Assembly (NCBI GenBank): GCA_036429605.1 | Contig: CM071591.1 | Coordinates: 2,666,001 to 2,730,000 of the forward strand | DNA length: 64,000 nt | Direction of reading: 5' to 3' | DNA from: Cladobotryum mycophilum | Taxonomy: Eukaryota; Ascomycota; Sordariomycetes; Hypocreales; Hypocreaceae | In this document: positions 1 through 11,875 of the stretch, one piece after another | Layout: each line of letters opens with the position of its first letter | Position numbering within the stretch: the stretch's first letter is position 1 | Notes under the pieces: generated by a model | The model's database searches: none | Told to the model about the DNA's origin: nothing | Seen by the model: only the letters and a program-made list of their open reading frames with translations | Program-made: the position numbers and the translations under genes

Positions 1-201
1 CTCCGGCTCCGTCAAGACCTTTGCTCAGGTGACCGAGGGCGAGATAACAGTAAGACAAGAAACACCCCCGCATCGAGTCGGTGTATCGCTCTTGACGTAT
101 TTTTGACCAGCGAATGCCCACAGTATTGTTCCAATTCTCTTTGGAGAAGACCATCATAGCATCCAAACATCCAAACACCCACACATTCCTAGAGTAACAT
201 C

Positions 202-967
202 ATGGCAGTCACTGTTGCTTCCAGCCACATTGCCCTAAACGCCCACGATGGCGTCGGGGCCCATAAGCAGGACCGATTCGATCAACTCGTGCTAGCATTG
301 AAGGAGGCGCTGGGTCCATCGTCTGGCTTAACCTCCGATGATGTCGATGTCGATTTCTTGACACGCCTGATGAAAGGCTATGATAGCTCCGATATGCAGT
401 GGTCCAAGTATGCCTTTGGTGACAGAAGCAGAGGCTACACGCGAAACCTCGTCGACGACGGCAATGGCAAGAGCAATCTGGTGAGTGGCACCCTCAATAA
501 GGAATATGCATCGTGATGGAACTAACCACCAGGCAGCTCGTACTCGTCTGGTCTCCAGGAAAAGGAAGCCCCATCCACGATCACGGCAACGCACACTGTT
601 TGATGAAGATCCTGAAAGGAAATCTCACTGAGACTCGATACGACTTTCCACAGGAAGGGGAACCAGAGGGACCAATGAAGGTCATATCAGAAAAGAAATA
701 TAAGGAAAATGCAGTAGCATATATGGCCGATGAGCTGGGTCTGCACCGTGTGACAAACCAAGGAAGCGACTTCGCTGTCTCTTTGCATCGTACGTCCCCG
801 TAGTCCAAGAACACTTGTCCCCAGACTGACCAAAGAATCTTGCAGTATATACGCCTCCAAATGTTGCAAAGGAGGGATGTCACATCTTCGAAGAGAAGAC
901 TGGACGTCGAAGCCATGTTGCAGGCTGTCTATACTACTCAGCGTATGGCCGGTTGCTGAAGCAGTAG
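202..967 (+). CDS. CDO1: Cysteine dioxygenase
   Basis: Predicted to oxidise cysteine to cysteine sulfinate with a mononuclear iron, the first step of cysteine catabolism, in the cytosol. Three exons: 202-480, 537-789 and 846-967, with introns 481-536 and 790-845; phases match and give 217 residues, close to the usual length of about 200. The cupin iron ligands are visible: His107 and His109 in PIHDHGNAHC, and His163 in ELGLHRVTN. Cys114 and Tyr179 (in SLHLYTPP) sit where the Cys-Tyr crosslink of animal enzymes forms. The start at 202 is the first ATG after an in-frame break and lies in a good context (catcATGg). The closing CLYYSAYGR segment is typical of the fungal family. The gene stands alone, with the SNF2 gene about 0.9 kb downstream. 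The family call is firm; the exact first exon rests on splice logic. Confidence 0.93.
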
Positions 968-1878
968 GGTGGTGATGCATTGCTGTGACTTTAACATTGC
1001 GACTTGGCGTTCAAGGGGATCTCGATTTCGTTTTCTGCATCTGTTAGTTTGGATTTCTTTCCCATGAAGAGCCCAGGATTTGTCATCGCTTGGGTATCAT
1101 CGACATGGTGTATGCATGGCCGTCCGAGAAGAAGGATTTATGCCGTTATTTTGTAATGATAGTATAGCAATTTTGGTACCGAATGAAACGTCCATATTCA
1201 CAGAACATGTCCGCATCGCTTTCGAGAACCAGATAAATGAAGTTGAAGGAGAAAGAAGAGAGGGTGAAATGTCGTTGCTCTTCAAGCCCTCAATGTGAAG
1301 GGCCATCGATTGCGTGATTTGGGCTATTCCTCAAATGGAACAGCTCTGGGCGCACCTGCCGACAAAGCGACCGGAAGTCGGTAGACCAATCAAACGAGCA
1401 AAGGGAGTATTGATTAGTCATCAGCGTACCAAAGGATTTTACTAGGAGATCGTTCCATATCGCCCTTGAACCTGCAGGAAAAGGGTGTCCAGGGGTAGAT
1501 AAAATGGTACTGCTAGAGAAAAAGGCTTCTAATGCGTGTCTCTGCAAGCCTAATCCATAGGTGATAGAAGTTATACTATAAAGAAATGCCCATAATGAAG
1601 CTCTTAATGAGCACTTCTGTGACGTCAACGCAATGATCTTCGTGTTTACACGCTAACACTCAACGCGAGACCTCAGCTTCGCTAGAGCGTGTCGGCCCGT
1701 AGGCACTACAGGTTACACCCATCAAGCCAGAAGGACAGGCAAGACTAAGAATAGTCACTCTCAGGCTTTAGCTTCTTCTTCTTCTTCTTCTTCCTTCTTA
1801 TAGGCCTGAGGCTTGTGCGAATTTAGAGGAAACTTGTGCAACCAAGTTCTGCATTTTGGTCGACCCTCATGTTCCGCA
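968..1878. other. Intergenic: CDO1 3' region and SNF2-gene promoter
   Basis: No conserved coding signal was recognised on either strand. Open frames here are short and have no familiar motifs. A CTT-repeat tract (about 1772-1799) precedes the SNF2-type gene and fits a pyrimidine-rich fungal leader. An in-frame ATG at 1813 could extend that gene by 22 residues, but the extension looks non-conserved. Confidence 0.6.
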
Positions 1879-4800
1879 ATGCCTCGTCGTAAGCGTGCTG
1901 TAGAGGTTGTTGACCTCACAAGAGACTCATCAGATGAGCCCCCAAGCAAACGGGCTGCTGTTTCTTCATCTCAATCATCTCAGGCGCAATCTGGTGGTCC
2001 GAGTCGGTCTCAGAGCAGAATCTTGCCATCCTCTCAGGCAACTGCTTACGAGCCAGAGTATCTTGACCTAACCCAAGACCAGACACCTGAAAAAGAGCTC
2101 TATGGTACATTTGGTACGTTTGTGATATCTGCTTCTTATGCAACTTTTTGGTACGAGCTAACGCTCTGTAGACGGCAAAATTGTTGGTATCAGATATTAC
2201 AATGGTTATGCATCTCCTGGCGAGGCCGTTCTGTGCCGAAGAGAGCCAAGCAACCAGGTACGCTGAAGACTGCCACTCTGCCTCGTCTTGGAGAACCAGC
2301 ACTAATGATATGCAGTATGATCGTAACGCCATCAGGGTTGACAATGTCCTCCATGAGCAAATTGGACATTTGCCTCGGAAGGTTGTGGAGAAGCTTGCTC
2401 CCTACCTTGTATGTCTCTGTATTCGTTTGCATTGAACTCTGCTGAAAATACTCAAGGACCGCGGAGACCTTACACTCGAGGCACAGCTTACGGGAGAAAA
2501 GGCATTTTATGACTGCCCAGTTAGACTCTCTTTCTATGGACCTAGTGACCCGACAGAACGCACTCGGGTTGAGACATCTTTAAAGGCCGACAAACTTGTC
2601 AAGGTTACGCAGCTGAAGCAGACTAAGAAAGAAGCTGAAGCGCGCAGAGCGACAGTCAAGGGCTTAACGAATGGCGCTTCTACGGCTGGTGGTCTGGGCT
2701 CAGCAGGGTTCCGAGAAGTGCCAGAGGTATCGCTGGAAGAAATACTCAAGACCAGTGATGTCGTTGAACTTCGAAAAGGAGGCGATGCTGTCAAAACGCT
2801 GGCCATGGGTGAGGAGCAGTTGGCGGCGATGCCGCAAGCCGAGCAGCCAGATCAGTTGAAGGCCACACTTTTGCCATATCAGCTTCAGGTATATCTTCAA
2901 CACCACACTTTTTTCTATCGTCGAGTCTCCATCTCTTTTCCCGGGTTGATCAGATACTTACAATTACTCAGGGATTGGCCTGGATGCATTCAAAGGAAAA
3001 ACCACAGCTTCCAGCGGTCAAATCGGACACTGTGACCCAACTATGGAGACGGGATGGCAAGGGACGATACTGGAACGTTGCATCTGATTTCGTCTGCACC
3101 AAAGCTCCAACCTTGTTCTCCGGTGGAATTCTCGCTGATGATATGGGTCTCGGCAAAACGCTCCAAATCATCAGCCTTATTCTCACTGGTGGCCCTGGTA
3201 CAACTTTGATTGTCGCTCCAGTCAGCGTCATGAGCAATTGGGAGCAGCAGATTCGAAGGCACGTCAAAGAAGAACATCAGCCCAAGGTATTAATATACCA
3301 TGGTTCCAAGAAGCCACCCGCCAAAGAGCTCTTCGACTATGATGTTGTCATTACCAGCTATGGAACTCTCTCCCAAGAGATGGAAGGCAACAAAGCCTTG
3401 TTGAGTCAGCCGTCTGACTGGCGGCGAATCGTTCTTGATGAGGGTCATACCATAAGGAACGCCAGAACCAAGGTGGCCTTGGCTGCATGTGAACTCAAAG
3501 CGAAGTCTCGCTGGGTCCTCACTGGAACTCCCATGTATGTCCGTTCTCTCAGGTTAAGTAATTTACATGCTAACAGAAATAGTGTCAATTCCGTCAAGGA
3601 CCTTCAATCTCTTTTGAGATTCCTCCATATTACAGGCGGTATCGAACAATCGGAGATTTTCAACCTTGCAATCACACGACGACTTTCGGCTGGAGAGCGG
3701 ACCGGCGAGGCTATTCTTCAAGCACTCATGCAAGATATCTGCTTGAGGCGCAAGAAGGATATGAAATTTGTGGACCTCAAACTTCCAAAGAAGACCGAGT
3801 TCATTCATCGAATCACGTTTCACACTGATGAAAAGAGTAAATACGATGCGCTACTGTATGTTGTCCAATTTCCTATGATTCTGCCTGCAGTTTCTGACAT
3901 ATAGACAGGTCCGAAGCCAGAGGAGTGCTCGCAGATTATCAGAAAAACTCTCAGAGTGGCCAAAAGGGTCGCTTCCAAAATGTTTTGGAACGTCTCTTGC
4001 GTCTCAGACAAACGTACGTATAGTGTATGCATATGTTTGTCTTTATTATTTGCTGACGAGCTATGCTCTAGGTGCAATCATTGGACACTTTGCAAGGAAC
4101 GCATTGATGATCTGATGAAGCTTCTCGAAGATCAATCAGTCGTGCCACTGACCGAAAAGAACCGCGCATTGCTACAAGAAGCTCTCCGCCTTTTCATTGA
4201 CAGCCAGGATGACTGCGCCATCTGCTACGACACGCCTACAAACGCTGTTATCACAAACTGCAAACATGTCTTTTGCCGTCCTTGCATTGTTAAGGCGATT
4301 CAGTTTCAAAATAAATGTCCCATGTGCCGGAACCCTCTTGAAGAGAGCAGTCTCTTGGAGCCAGCCCCTGAAGGCACTTTTGACGAGAATTTCGACACTG
4401 AGACACAGAGCTCAAAGACTGAAGCCATGATCCAGATTCTTCGAGCCACTCTCAAGAATGAAGGTTCAAAGGTGGTCATCTTTTCACAGTGGACTTCGTT
4501 TCTGAATATCATTCAGAAGCAACTGGATGTTGCCGGCTTCAAGTACTGCAGAATTGACGGTAGCATGAATACAGACAAGCGAGACCGTGCCATCGAAGCT
4601 CTTGATAACGATCCGGAGACACGCATCATGCTGGCTAGTCTGGCTGTTTGCAGTGTTGGCCTCAATCTTGTCTCGGCGGACACGGTGATCCTTTCTGACA
4701 GCTGTAAGTGACCTCCTACCATATATATCTCTGAAATAAACTGACTTTTTAGGGTGGGCACCGGCCATTGAGGATCAGGCTGTCGACCGAGTCCATCGTC

Positions 4801-4979
4801 TAGGTCAGACAAGAGAGACGACCATATGGCGACTCGTAATGGAGGATACTGTCGAGGAGCGAGTACTTGATGTTCAACAAGAAAAGCGTGAGTTAGTCAC
4901 AAAGGCGTTCCAGGAGAAGGGTAAGGGAAAGAAATCGAAAGATACGAGGATGGCGGATGTGTTGAAATTACTTTCTTAA
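1879..4979 (+). CDS. HLTF/Rad5-like SNF2 ATPase with HIRAN and RING domains
   Basis: Predicted nuclear DNA translocase and ubiquitin ligase of the Rad5/HLTF group, which handles stalled replication forks and post-replication repair. Nine exons: 1879-2113, 2172-2257, 2316-2408, 2457-2888, 2972-3534, 3583-3855, 3909-4013, 4072-4703 and 4753-4979; they sum to 881 residues in one frame. Domains in order: a basic Ser-rich N-terminus, a HIRAN domain (about 74-140), SNF2 helicase N with Walker A ADDMGLGKT (about 335-345) and the DEGH box LDEGHTIRN (about 436), LTGTP, a C3HC4 RING (about 644-683, CAICYDTP to CPMCRNPL) inserted between the helicase lobes, then helicase C with VIFSQWTSFL and DRVHRLGQT. 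The RING insertion and DEGH box are hallmarks of Rad5/HLTF. It is shorter than yeast Rad5 (about 1170), mainly at the N-terminus, so it may be an HLTF-like paralogue rather than Rad5 itself. Confidence 0.92.
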
Positions 4980-5372
4980 GGCGCAAAGGTTCGGATCTGG
5001 CTTATTCAATTGCTATACTCGGGAGTCGTGGGATTGCTTATGGAGGGAAGGGGAGCGGGATATAAATGCGTGGTCTGTGGCATGATTGAACTGTCACGGA
5101 GACCAAACTAGAATGATATTAAATCTCTTTATTATAGAGATAGAATGAAAAGTTTCTTTGCCAAGGGTCGCTGTTCTGTCTTGTTGGTCTTTTTCGTGAA
5201 GCTGCCTAGACTTACGCGATCTGTATCAGTCAGCTAGTGCGATGCCCCGCCAAATTTGTGCGTCGCGGGGCACCATGATATTTTCAAGATTTCGCCATCG
5301 ACACATCATGCGACACTAGCAATCTTGTGCGCCAAAGGCATACGAAGCTCGTGGAATCAGCCTACCTTGAAG
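4980..5372. other. Intergenic between SNF2-type gene and TYW1
   Basis: Holds the 3' flank of the SNF2-type gene and the TYW1 leader. No gene is seen. It contains a GC-rich inverted repeat (5243-5272), listed separately. Confidence 0.6.
5243..5272. promoter_or_regulatory. GC-rich inverted repeat in TYW1 leader
   Basis: The arms TGCCCCGC (5243-5250) and GCGGGGCA (5265-5272) are perfect 8-base complements around a 14-base spacer, about 100 bases before the TYW1 start. Each arm contains GCGGGG, which fits the SYGGRG consensus of CreA-type repressors. Whether it acts as a protein site, an RNA hairpin or neither cannot be told from sequence. Confidence 0.3.
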
Positions 5373-7749
5373 ATGGAATCCATCCATCATCTCCAGGCAG
5401 AGGCCATTGTAAATGGTATGTTTATTCTGCTGCATCGGCTGCGACGCCAACTGACACAGCTCCAGACTTGGTGGAAATATGGCACATCCACCGCACACCA
5501 ATTATCCTTTGCGCCCTCGTCATTCTTGCCGCTGCCAGGCTGTACTTGCACTCTACCAAAGAGCCGGAGAAGCTTGTCACGTTTCCAAAGATCTATGATG
5601 AAAAGGCACCGCTCAAGGTCGAGGAGAAGGCGATCACCGAAGAGTCCGTCGCGAAATCTGCCCCGCGATCCAATGGCCCACGACGAATCAAGGGAGGCTT
5701 GACAAAGAAGCCATCGCAAGAAAAGAACGATGTGATCGATACAACAGGGCCTACAAAGGTGATGGTCTTCTTCTCTTCCGTCACCACCAAGACGGAGAAG
5801 ATGGCACAGGAATACATCAAGGTGCTGGAGACCTTCCTGGATCAATCGGCCAAAGAGACGGAACGTCAGTTCTTGAAACCAGAGCTGTATGACTTGGCCG
5901 ATATTGATTTCGAAGACTTTTTTGTTACGCCCGCAAAGTCCGCTGATGGCGCTCGCCTCTTCTACATGTTCCTTATCCCGAGCTACAATATTGATACCAT
6001 CAACGACACGCTCCTGCAGCACTTGGAGGAGACCCATCACGACTTTAGAATTGACACATCACCCCTATCTTCTCTGGTCGGGTACTCGGTCTTTGGCTTT
6101 GGAGACAAGGAAGGATGGCCAAATGAGGACGAGGGCTTCTGCTTCCAGGCCAAGGAACTAGATAAATGGATGTCAAAGTTGACTGGGAGGAAGCGAGCTT
6201 ACCCTATCGGTATGGGCGATATGAAGAGCGATCATGCGGAGCGATTCACGGAATGGGCTGAGGGTGTTCAGGAAGTCATTATTCATGCTGCGACCACTGG
6301 ATTTCTCGGCGACGGCGTCCCTGGTAGCGGGGCAGCCGAAGAGAGTGATGTGGAGGATGTTGAAGAAGATGACGGAGAGGTTATCTTTGACGATGAGGAA
6401 TCTGACGACAAGAAGGAGACAAGCGGATCTAGGGCTATAGACGATGTTGAAGACCTTGGCAAAATGCTTCGGACATCTGACGGAACTGCCAAGCCCAAGA
6501 AGGCTCCTCTAGCTGTCGACTTCACTTCGTTTGGATCATCAACAAAGAAAAAGGTTCAGGCCCCAGTCATCAAGGAAATGGTAGCCAAGAACTCGCCAAC
6601 ATACGCCGCTCTTACCAAGCAAGGATACTCCATCGTCGGATCCCACTCCGGAGTCAAAATTTGCCGCTGGACAAAGTCGGCGCTGCGTGGACGCGGTAGC
6701 TGCTACAAGTACTCTCTGTACGGCATCAACTCTCACCAATGCATGGAAACGACACCCTCGCTCTCTTGCTCCAACAAGTGCGTCTTTTGCTGGCGCCACG
6801 GCACGAATCCCGTAGGTACGACGTGGCGCTGGGTTGTGGACCCCCTGAGATGATTTTTGAGGGCGTCAAGGAGGGTCATTACAAGAAGATAAAGATGATG
6901 AAGGGTGTGCCCGGTGTTCGCGCAGAGCGATATGCCGAGGCCTTGAGGATTCGTCATTGTGCTCTCTCCCTAGTCGGAGAGCCCATCTTCTACCCTCACA
7001 TCAACGAATTCCTAGCCATGCTGCACGGCGAGCGCATCTCTTCGTTCCTCGTGTGCAACGCGCAGCATCCAGATCAGCTCGCGGCGCTTAAGGCCGTCAC
7101 GCAGCTCTACGTTTCCATCGATGCCTCCAACAGAGATTCGCTGCGCAAGATTGACAGGCCGCTCCATCGTGACTTTTGGGAGCGATTCCTGCGCTGCCTC
7201 GACATTCTAAAGGAGAAGCGCTTCCGTCACCGGACCGTCTACCGTCTTACCCTCGTCAAGGGCTTCAATGTAGAAGATGAGGCCGAAGGATATGCTCAAC
7301 TCATTGAGCGCGGCATGCCTTGTTTCGTGGAGGTCAAGGGCGTGACCTACTGCGGCACATCCACGTCCTCCAACGCCGGCCTGAGCATGTCAAACGTCCC
7401 CTTTTACTGGGAAGTCTGCGAGTTTGTCAAGGCGCTAGACAAGCGCCTGCAGGAAAAGGGGCTCGACTATGGCATCGCCGCCGAGCACGCGCACAGCTGC
7501 TGCGTCCTGCTGGCCAGCGAGCGTTTCAGGGTCGATGGGAAGTGGCACACGCATATCGACTATCAAAAGTTCTTTGAGCTGCTTGAGGAGAGAGGCGCGG
7601 ACGGAGACTGGACTCCGGAGGACTATATGGGACCGCCTACGCCTGAGTGGGCGCTGTGGGGGAATGGAGGATTTGATCCCCGTGATGAGAGGGTGGATAG
7701 GAAGGGTCGCAAAATGGAGGCCATTGTCGTGCGTGAGGCACCAGAGTAA
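5373..7749 (+). CDS. TYW1: tRNA 4-demethylwyosine synthase TYW1 (apparent -1 frameshift)
   Basis: Radical-SAM enzyme that builds the tricyclic 4-demethylwyosine core from N1-methylguanosine-37 of tRNA-Phe. Exon 1 is 5373-5415, the intron 5416-5459 and exon 2 5460-7749. An N-terminal membrane helix (about 23-40, IILCALVILAAARLYL) is followed by a flavodoxin domain (from about 114, KVMVFFSSVTTKTEKMAQ), an acidic linker, the radical-SAM cluster motif CSNKCVFC (Cys451, 455, 458), and the conserved C-terminal part with VGEPIFYPHIN and FVEVKGVTYCG. Yeast Tyw1 has the same N-terminal anchor and order. The frame breaks at the C5 run 6841-6845: upstream reads GTTWRWVVDP, downstream reads PPEMIFEGVKEG. 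One extra C joins them exactly as in the family, giving about 777 residues. No intron explains the break without removing conserved sequence. It is probably an assembly error; a true null allele is the alternative. Confidence 0.93.
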
Positions 7750-8306
7750 GAAAGGGTCAAGTCAACCAAGATAGCAAATGAATCAAGAATGCATATCCTA
7801 CACTTCAGGTTCTTCCTGGATATACAATGAGGTGGAAAAAAGTCTACGCTCATAGATCCACAGCGGTGCGAGAATGGGTGAGCGCAGAATCTAGTCATAT
7901 GTGCGCCCCTGGAATCACATGCACAAAGTCCATGAAAATAAAAGGTGAGGTATATATATATCATGACGGATTTCTCTTTTTTGGAAACGCCAACCAGCAT
8001 TTGCCCGTCCCAATTCTCCCATGGTTTTTGTATCATCTACCATACACTGTTTACACAAAGCTCCACCCGGAGCTAGAAGAGAGGCCATAAAATAATATGG
8101 TACATCGAAAAAGTCCAACCCCCACTCCCAGACCCGAAATTATCCGCTTGCAGATTCGGCCTCGTGGGGGGAAGACATGTTTTCGATTAGATTGGTGAGT
8201 AGTTTTTTGAGTTGTTTGCGGTTCTGTCGAGTGTTGAGTTTTTTCGGAGGCTTGTTCGGAGCGGAGAGGGCAACCCAATTTTTTTAATGGTAAAGGGTTG
8301 GGGGGT
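7750..8306. other. Tail-to-tail gap between TYW1 and TOM20
   Basis: Shared 3' flanks of two converging genes. It is AT-rich with short A and T tracts, and no coding signal was recognised on either strand. Confidence 0.6.
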
Positions 8307-9053
8307 TTAATCGAGGCCGACGGTGGGGATATCGCCAATGTTGATACCGGTCGAGGGTCGTGAGCGGATGTTGATATCGCCGTCATATGCAATCATCTCG
8401 GCCAGAATATCTAATATAGGCTGCGGGTAGATAATGTCAGCTCAGGGATGAGGTTGGATGCCGTATGCGACAATTGCTCACCTTGGGAACCGTGCTATCG
8501 TAGATCTTGATCAGATCGCCCGGAGCAGGGTACACCTTCAAACCCTTATAGAAAGCAAGAGCGGAATCAACCGATTTGGATGCTATTGCCAAACAGTTAG
8601 TTATGCCGACTCGATGATGATGACGCAAAGGACGTGAAAAAATTTAGGTAGGCCGTACGATCTGCGCTCAACACCTCTCCCGTCATGACCTGCTCGTTGA
8701 AGAAAGCCTCTCGCTCCTCTACGCCAGCCGGGAAACCTTCCTCCTTTGCTTCATCGACCTTTGTCTTGATGAGTCCTCTTTGCCTTTGCGTCGAGGCCTC
8801 GGCTTCTTCCTTCTCGGCCCGGACCTGTCTTCGCTCGTTCCTCCTCAGGTTGCGGCGGAATTCGGCGTCTCTTCGTCGCCTCCAGTCAAAATAGACAGAG
8901 TATGCTAAAGAAAAAAACGAAACCCCCACCAATGGTTAGAATATACGAATCGCAAAAAGTCGTATGCGGTGCGAATGAGTGCAACGTACCGACAATGCCT
9001 GTAGCAACGGTTGCGACCGATGCCGTCACCACGGTGCGGGAGTCGACGACCAT
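8307..9053 (-). CDS. TOM20: Mitochondrial import receptor subunit Tom20
   Basis: Outer-membrane receptor of the TOM complex that recognises presequences. Four exons on the minus strand: 9053-8990, 8904-8659, 8582-8482 and 8420-8307, with introns 8989-8905, 8658-8583 and 8481-8421; phases agree and give 174 residues, normal for fungal Tom20. The N-terminal helix (residues 1-30, TVVTASVATVATGIVAYSVY) is the membrane anchor, followed by the basic segment DWRRRRDAEFRRNLRR. The receptor domain contains EEREAFFNEQVMTGE and the TPR-like SVDSALAFYKGLKVYP. The C-terminus NIGDIPTVGLD is characteristic. It diverges from EXO84 across a 656-base shared promoter region. Confidence 0.93.
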
Positions 9054-9709
9054 TTTGACGACAGAGGGGGAGCTTCTTGGTGGGATTAAAGAGGCAGAGG
9101 CAGAGGCAGAGAGAGAAAGAGAGAAAAAAATATGACGTCGCAAGAAGAATTATGAGCTGGAGGATTACGGCGCCGCAGGGGTCGATGCACTCGATTGCCT
9201 CTCGGGGAATGGCCTAATTAATGAGAATGGCGCAATGAAGGAAGGTTTGCGGGCTCCAAAAAGGTTTGCCTCTTTGTCGCCAATTTTTTTCGATTTATCA
9301 CGACGAATATGGATCATATGTCGTAGGCGTAGGCTATCGTCTACTAATTAGTACAAGTAGTAGGTCCAAGGAAGCTCGGAACATCGATTGGGCGGGACCA
9401 ACAAGCGACGAACGTACGGACGGCTCATGGCGGGCCGGCTGATTATCGGATAAAGCCCATCTAAGAGCTGAGCCTAGGAACTTGTCGTCGTTCTTCTGTT
9501 ACAGTGGCAGTGGAGGGTTGGTTCTGTGAGACCCAACAACCACCAACGAACCACCATCCCATACGTTCGAAGCTACAGGAGAGCTCGGTGTGGCAACCAC
9601 TCTTCGGCTGCAGGACTGGGCTGCACATCCTCTATCCACAACGACGCTTTGATACTCTGATCGAGGTCATATTCAATACCCGTATGCTAGCTCAATTGCG
9701 GCAGTCAAC
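9054..9709. promoter_or_regulatory. Bidirectional promoter region, TOM20/EXO84
   Basis: A 656-base gap between two divergently oriented start codons, so it must hold both promoters. It contains a GA-rich stretch just upstream of TOM20 (about 9090-9130). Nothing else was recognised. Confidence 0.5.
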
Positions 9710-11875
9710 ATGTCAGAGGAACGCAGCAAGATCTTGTCCCTTCGCAGTGGGCCGAAGAGGAAAGCAAGGCCAGTGATTAGTGCACCGCGCCAGATCTCGA
9801 GCCCAATCCCTCAAGATGAATCGGCGGGCACTATTGTCTCTGGCACGGGCACGACTACGGCCTTGATGTCACTGTCAGAGGCAGCCTCTCGACCTCGCCT
9901 GCGGCCTGCCATAACGGGCACCAAGGTGAGTTACGCATCTCTCAGGAGACCGACTAGGAGGAGCTGACCAGTTGTGTAGACATCAGATCTAGTAAAGCGA
10001 CGCTACTCTACACGATTCGGACTACCTACCGGTTACGATGCGAGCGTCCCCCCAGTTCCTGGGCTACCACCACTACCCTCTTTCGAGCCATACGAAGCTA
10101 AACCTCCGCCGTCACGAGGAGGACCCGGGGCTGCCCCTGTTGTAGATATCAAAGCCCTTCGAGACCCAGACCTCTCTCCAGACCAATACGTTGCTAGTGT
10201 TCTCAGCGAGGCGACCGAGGGCCAGATTCGCGAATATGAGGAGTCACTGCGCAATATTAAGAGTCGCGCAGCGACAGACCTACAACAGAGCTTACTACAA
10301 AATCGGACACAATTCATCAAAATCAGCAAAGAGGCGGAAAAGCTTAAAAGTGAGATGCGAGCCCTCAGGACCTTAATGTCCGAGCTCAAGGCGAATACCA
10401 CCGCCTTGAGGGCCGCGTCTGGGCGGCACGAGGATGAGGAAAACAACATAGGCCGAACTACGATGAGTAAGCGGGACAAACGCAGTTCCGTGGCGGATAG
10501 GAGTGTGCTCTGGAACTCGCAAATGCAGACATTGTATAAGAACGTGGAAGGTTTACAAAAGTTCCTGCCAAACTCGATGGGCCGCCATGTGGTTCAAAAC
10601 GCTGGTTCCTGGATCGAACTAGACAACGCCACCTACAAGTCCCGAAGGGCTATGCAGGTCTTCCTCCTGAACGACCACCTTCTTGTCGCTTCTAGGAAGA
10701 AACGAAAGGCAGATGCGCCGAATATAGATTCCCGAAGCCCCATGACCAAGTTGGTGGCGGATCGATGCTGGCCTCTGCTGGACATTGAGATTGTTGACAT
10801 GCCAGGGACTGGGGACTATTTGGGGGGCCGAAACAAGTTGGCCGATGCCATCATGGTACGAGGAGGTGGTCAGGAGTCCTTCATCTACCGAACGGAAAAG
10901 CCAGATGCCCCTGAGAAAAAAGCGTTGATGATGAACGTGCGCAAGGCGGTAGAGGAGCTGCGAAAGGGACTGCAGTCTGAGATGGAAGCGAACAACAAGG
11001 CGCGGGAAACAATCAACTACTTTGCGTCTAGAGATCCGGGGTTGCTTCAGAAGACCGAGTTGCTTGAGACGCTCTCAGACATCAAGGACATGCTCATCGA
11101 GGTGGACGGCAAGCAGCAGAATCTACGATGGGTGGAAAGCCAGATGGATGAGCTAGACATTGAGATTGCTCTTCAGACCGTTGAGCCCGCCGTGGCCCGT
11201 GTAGAGAAGCTCAAGGGTCTTGCGAGGGGCTTGAAGAGCAATGCGGTTGCGCAGGACTTTATCAACTTTAAAGTTGAGGAAAGATGCGCCAAGTTGGCCG
11301 TCATCATTATCCGCGAGCTTGAGACGACGCACAACCAGCAGAACAAGGCGAAACGGGGTGTCAGCTGGCTGACGAGACTGGGGTTTGAAGACAGGGCCAG
11401 GGAAGCATATCTGACGGCAAGAAGTGGGACCATCCATAAGAGAGCAAGGTGCGTAGACGATTGTTATCCTCCCATCATGCAGTACGACAATACTGACTTT
11501 AGGCAAGGCAATGCATATTCCAGGGCAATCTACACCTGTATATCTGGCAGTTGTCTTTTGTTTACTTTACCATTATTCACAACACGGTGCAATGCTTTCA
11601 GGGCTGCTTCCCCCTCCGATGATGAGCGCTTGCGTCAAATGGGCAAAGGAACAGGTGGAAATCTTCAACGCGCTTCTAGCTAGACAACTGAGCAGCACAG
11701 AGCGAGGGGGGCAGTGTGGACGCAGTGCATGGATCAGGCCAGGGAGCACGCGAAGAAGCTGAACGAAGTCGGACTGGACTTTATGAATTTGGTGGGACGC
11801 GATCTGAACGAAACAGCGTCGTCTACTGGTTCGGGGCAAGAGAGCCAGGATCCGGTAGGATTGGGGTTGTCGTGA
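9710..11875 (+). CDS. EXO84: Exocyst subunit Exo84 (two apparent frameshifts)
   Basis: Subunit of the octameric exocyst that tethers secretory vesicles at growing tips. Exons: 9710-9925, 9980-11448 and 11508-11875, with introns 9926-9979 and 11449-11517. The N-terminus is a disordered Ser/Pro-rich tail; a coiled coil spans about 145-235; a PH-like domain starts near 255 (SWIELDNATYKSRRAMQVFL). The C-terminal helical domain includes AVARVEKLKGLARGLKS and the family hallmark PPMMSACVKWAKEQVEIF. Two single-base losses break the last exon: at the C5 run 11610-11614 (QCFQGCF then PPPMMSAC) and at the G6 run 11706-11711 (RQLSSTERGG then VWTQCMDQA). Adding one base at each restores the conserved C-terminus, about 684 residues ending DPVGLGLS. 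Two breaks so close together, both in G/C runs, argue for sequencing error. Confidence 0.92.

Noticed and set aside
2..110. Open frame at the left edge that could be the tail of an upstream plus-strand gene
   Set aside because: Only about 35 codons, no recognisable motif, and the stop lies under 100 bases before the CDO1 start. It cannot be supported.
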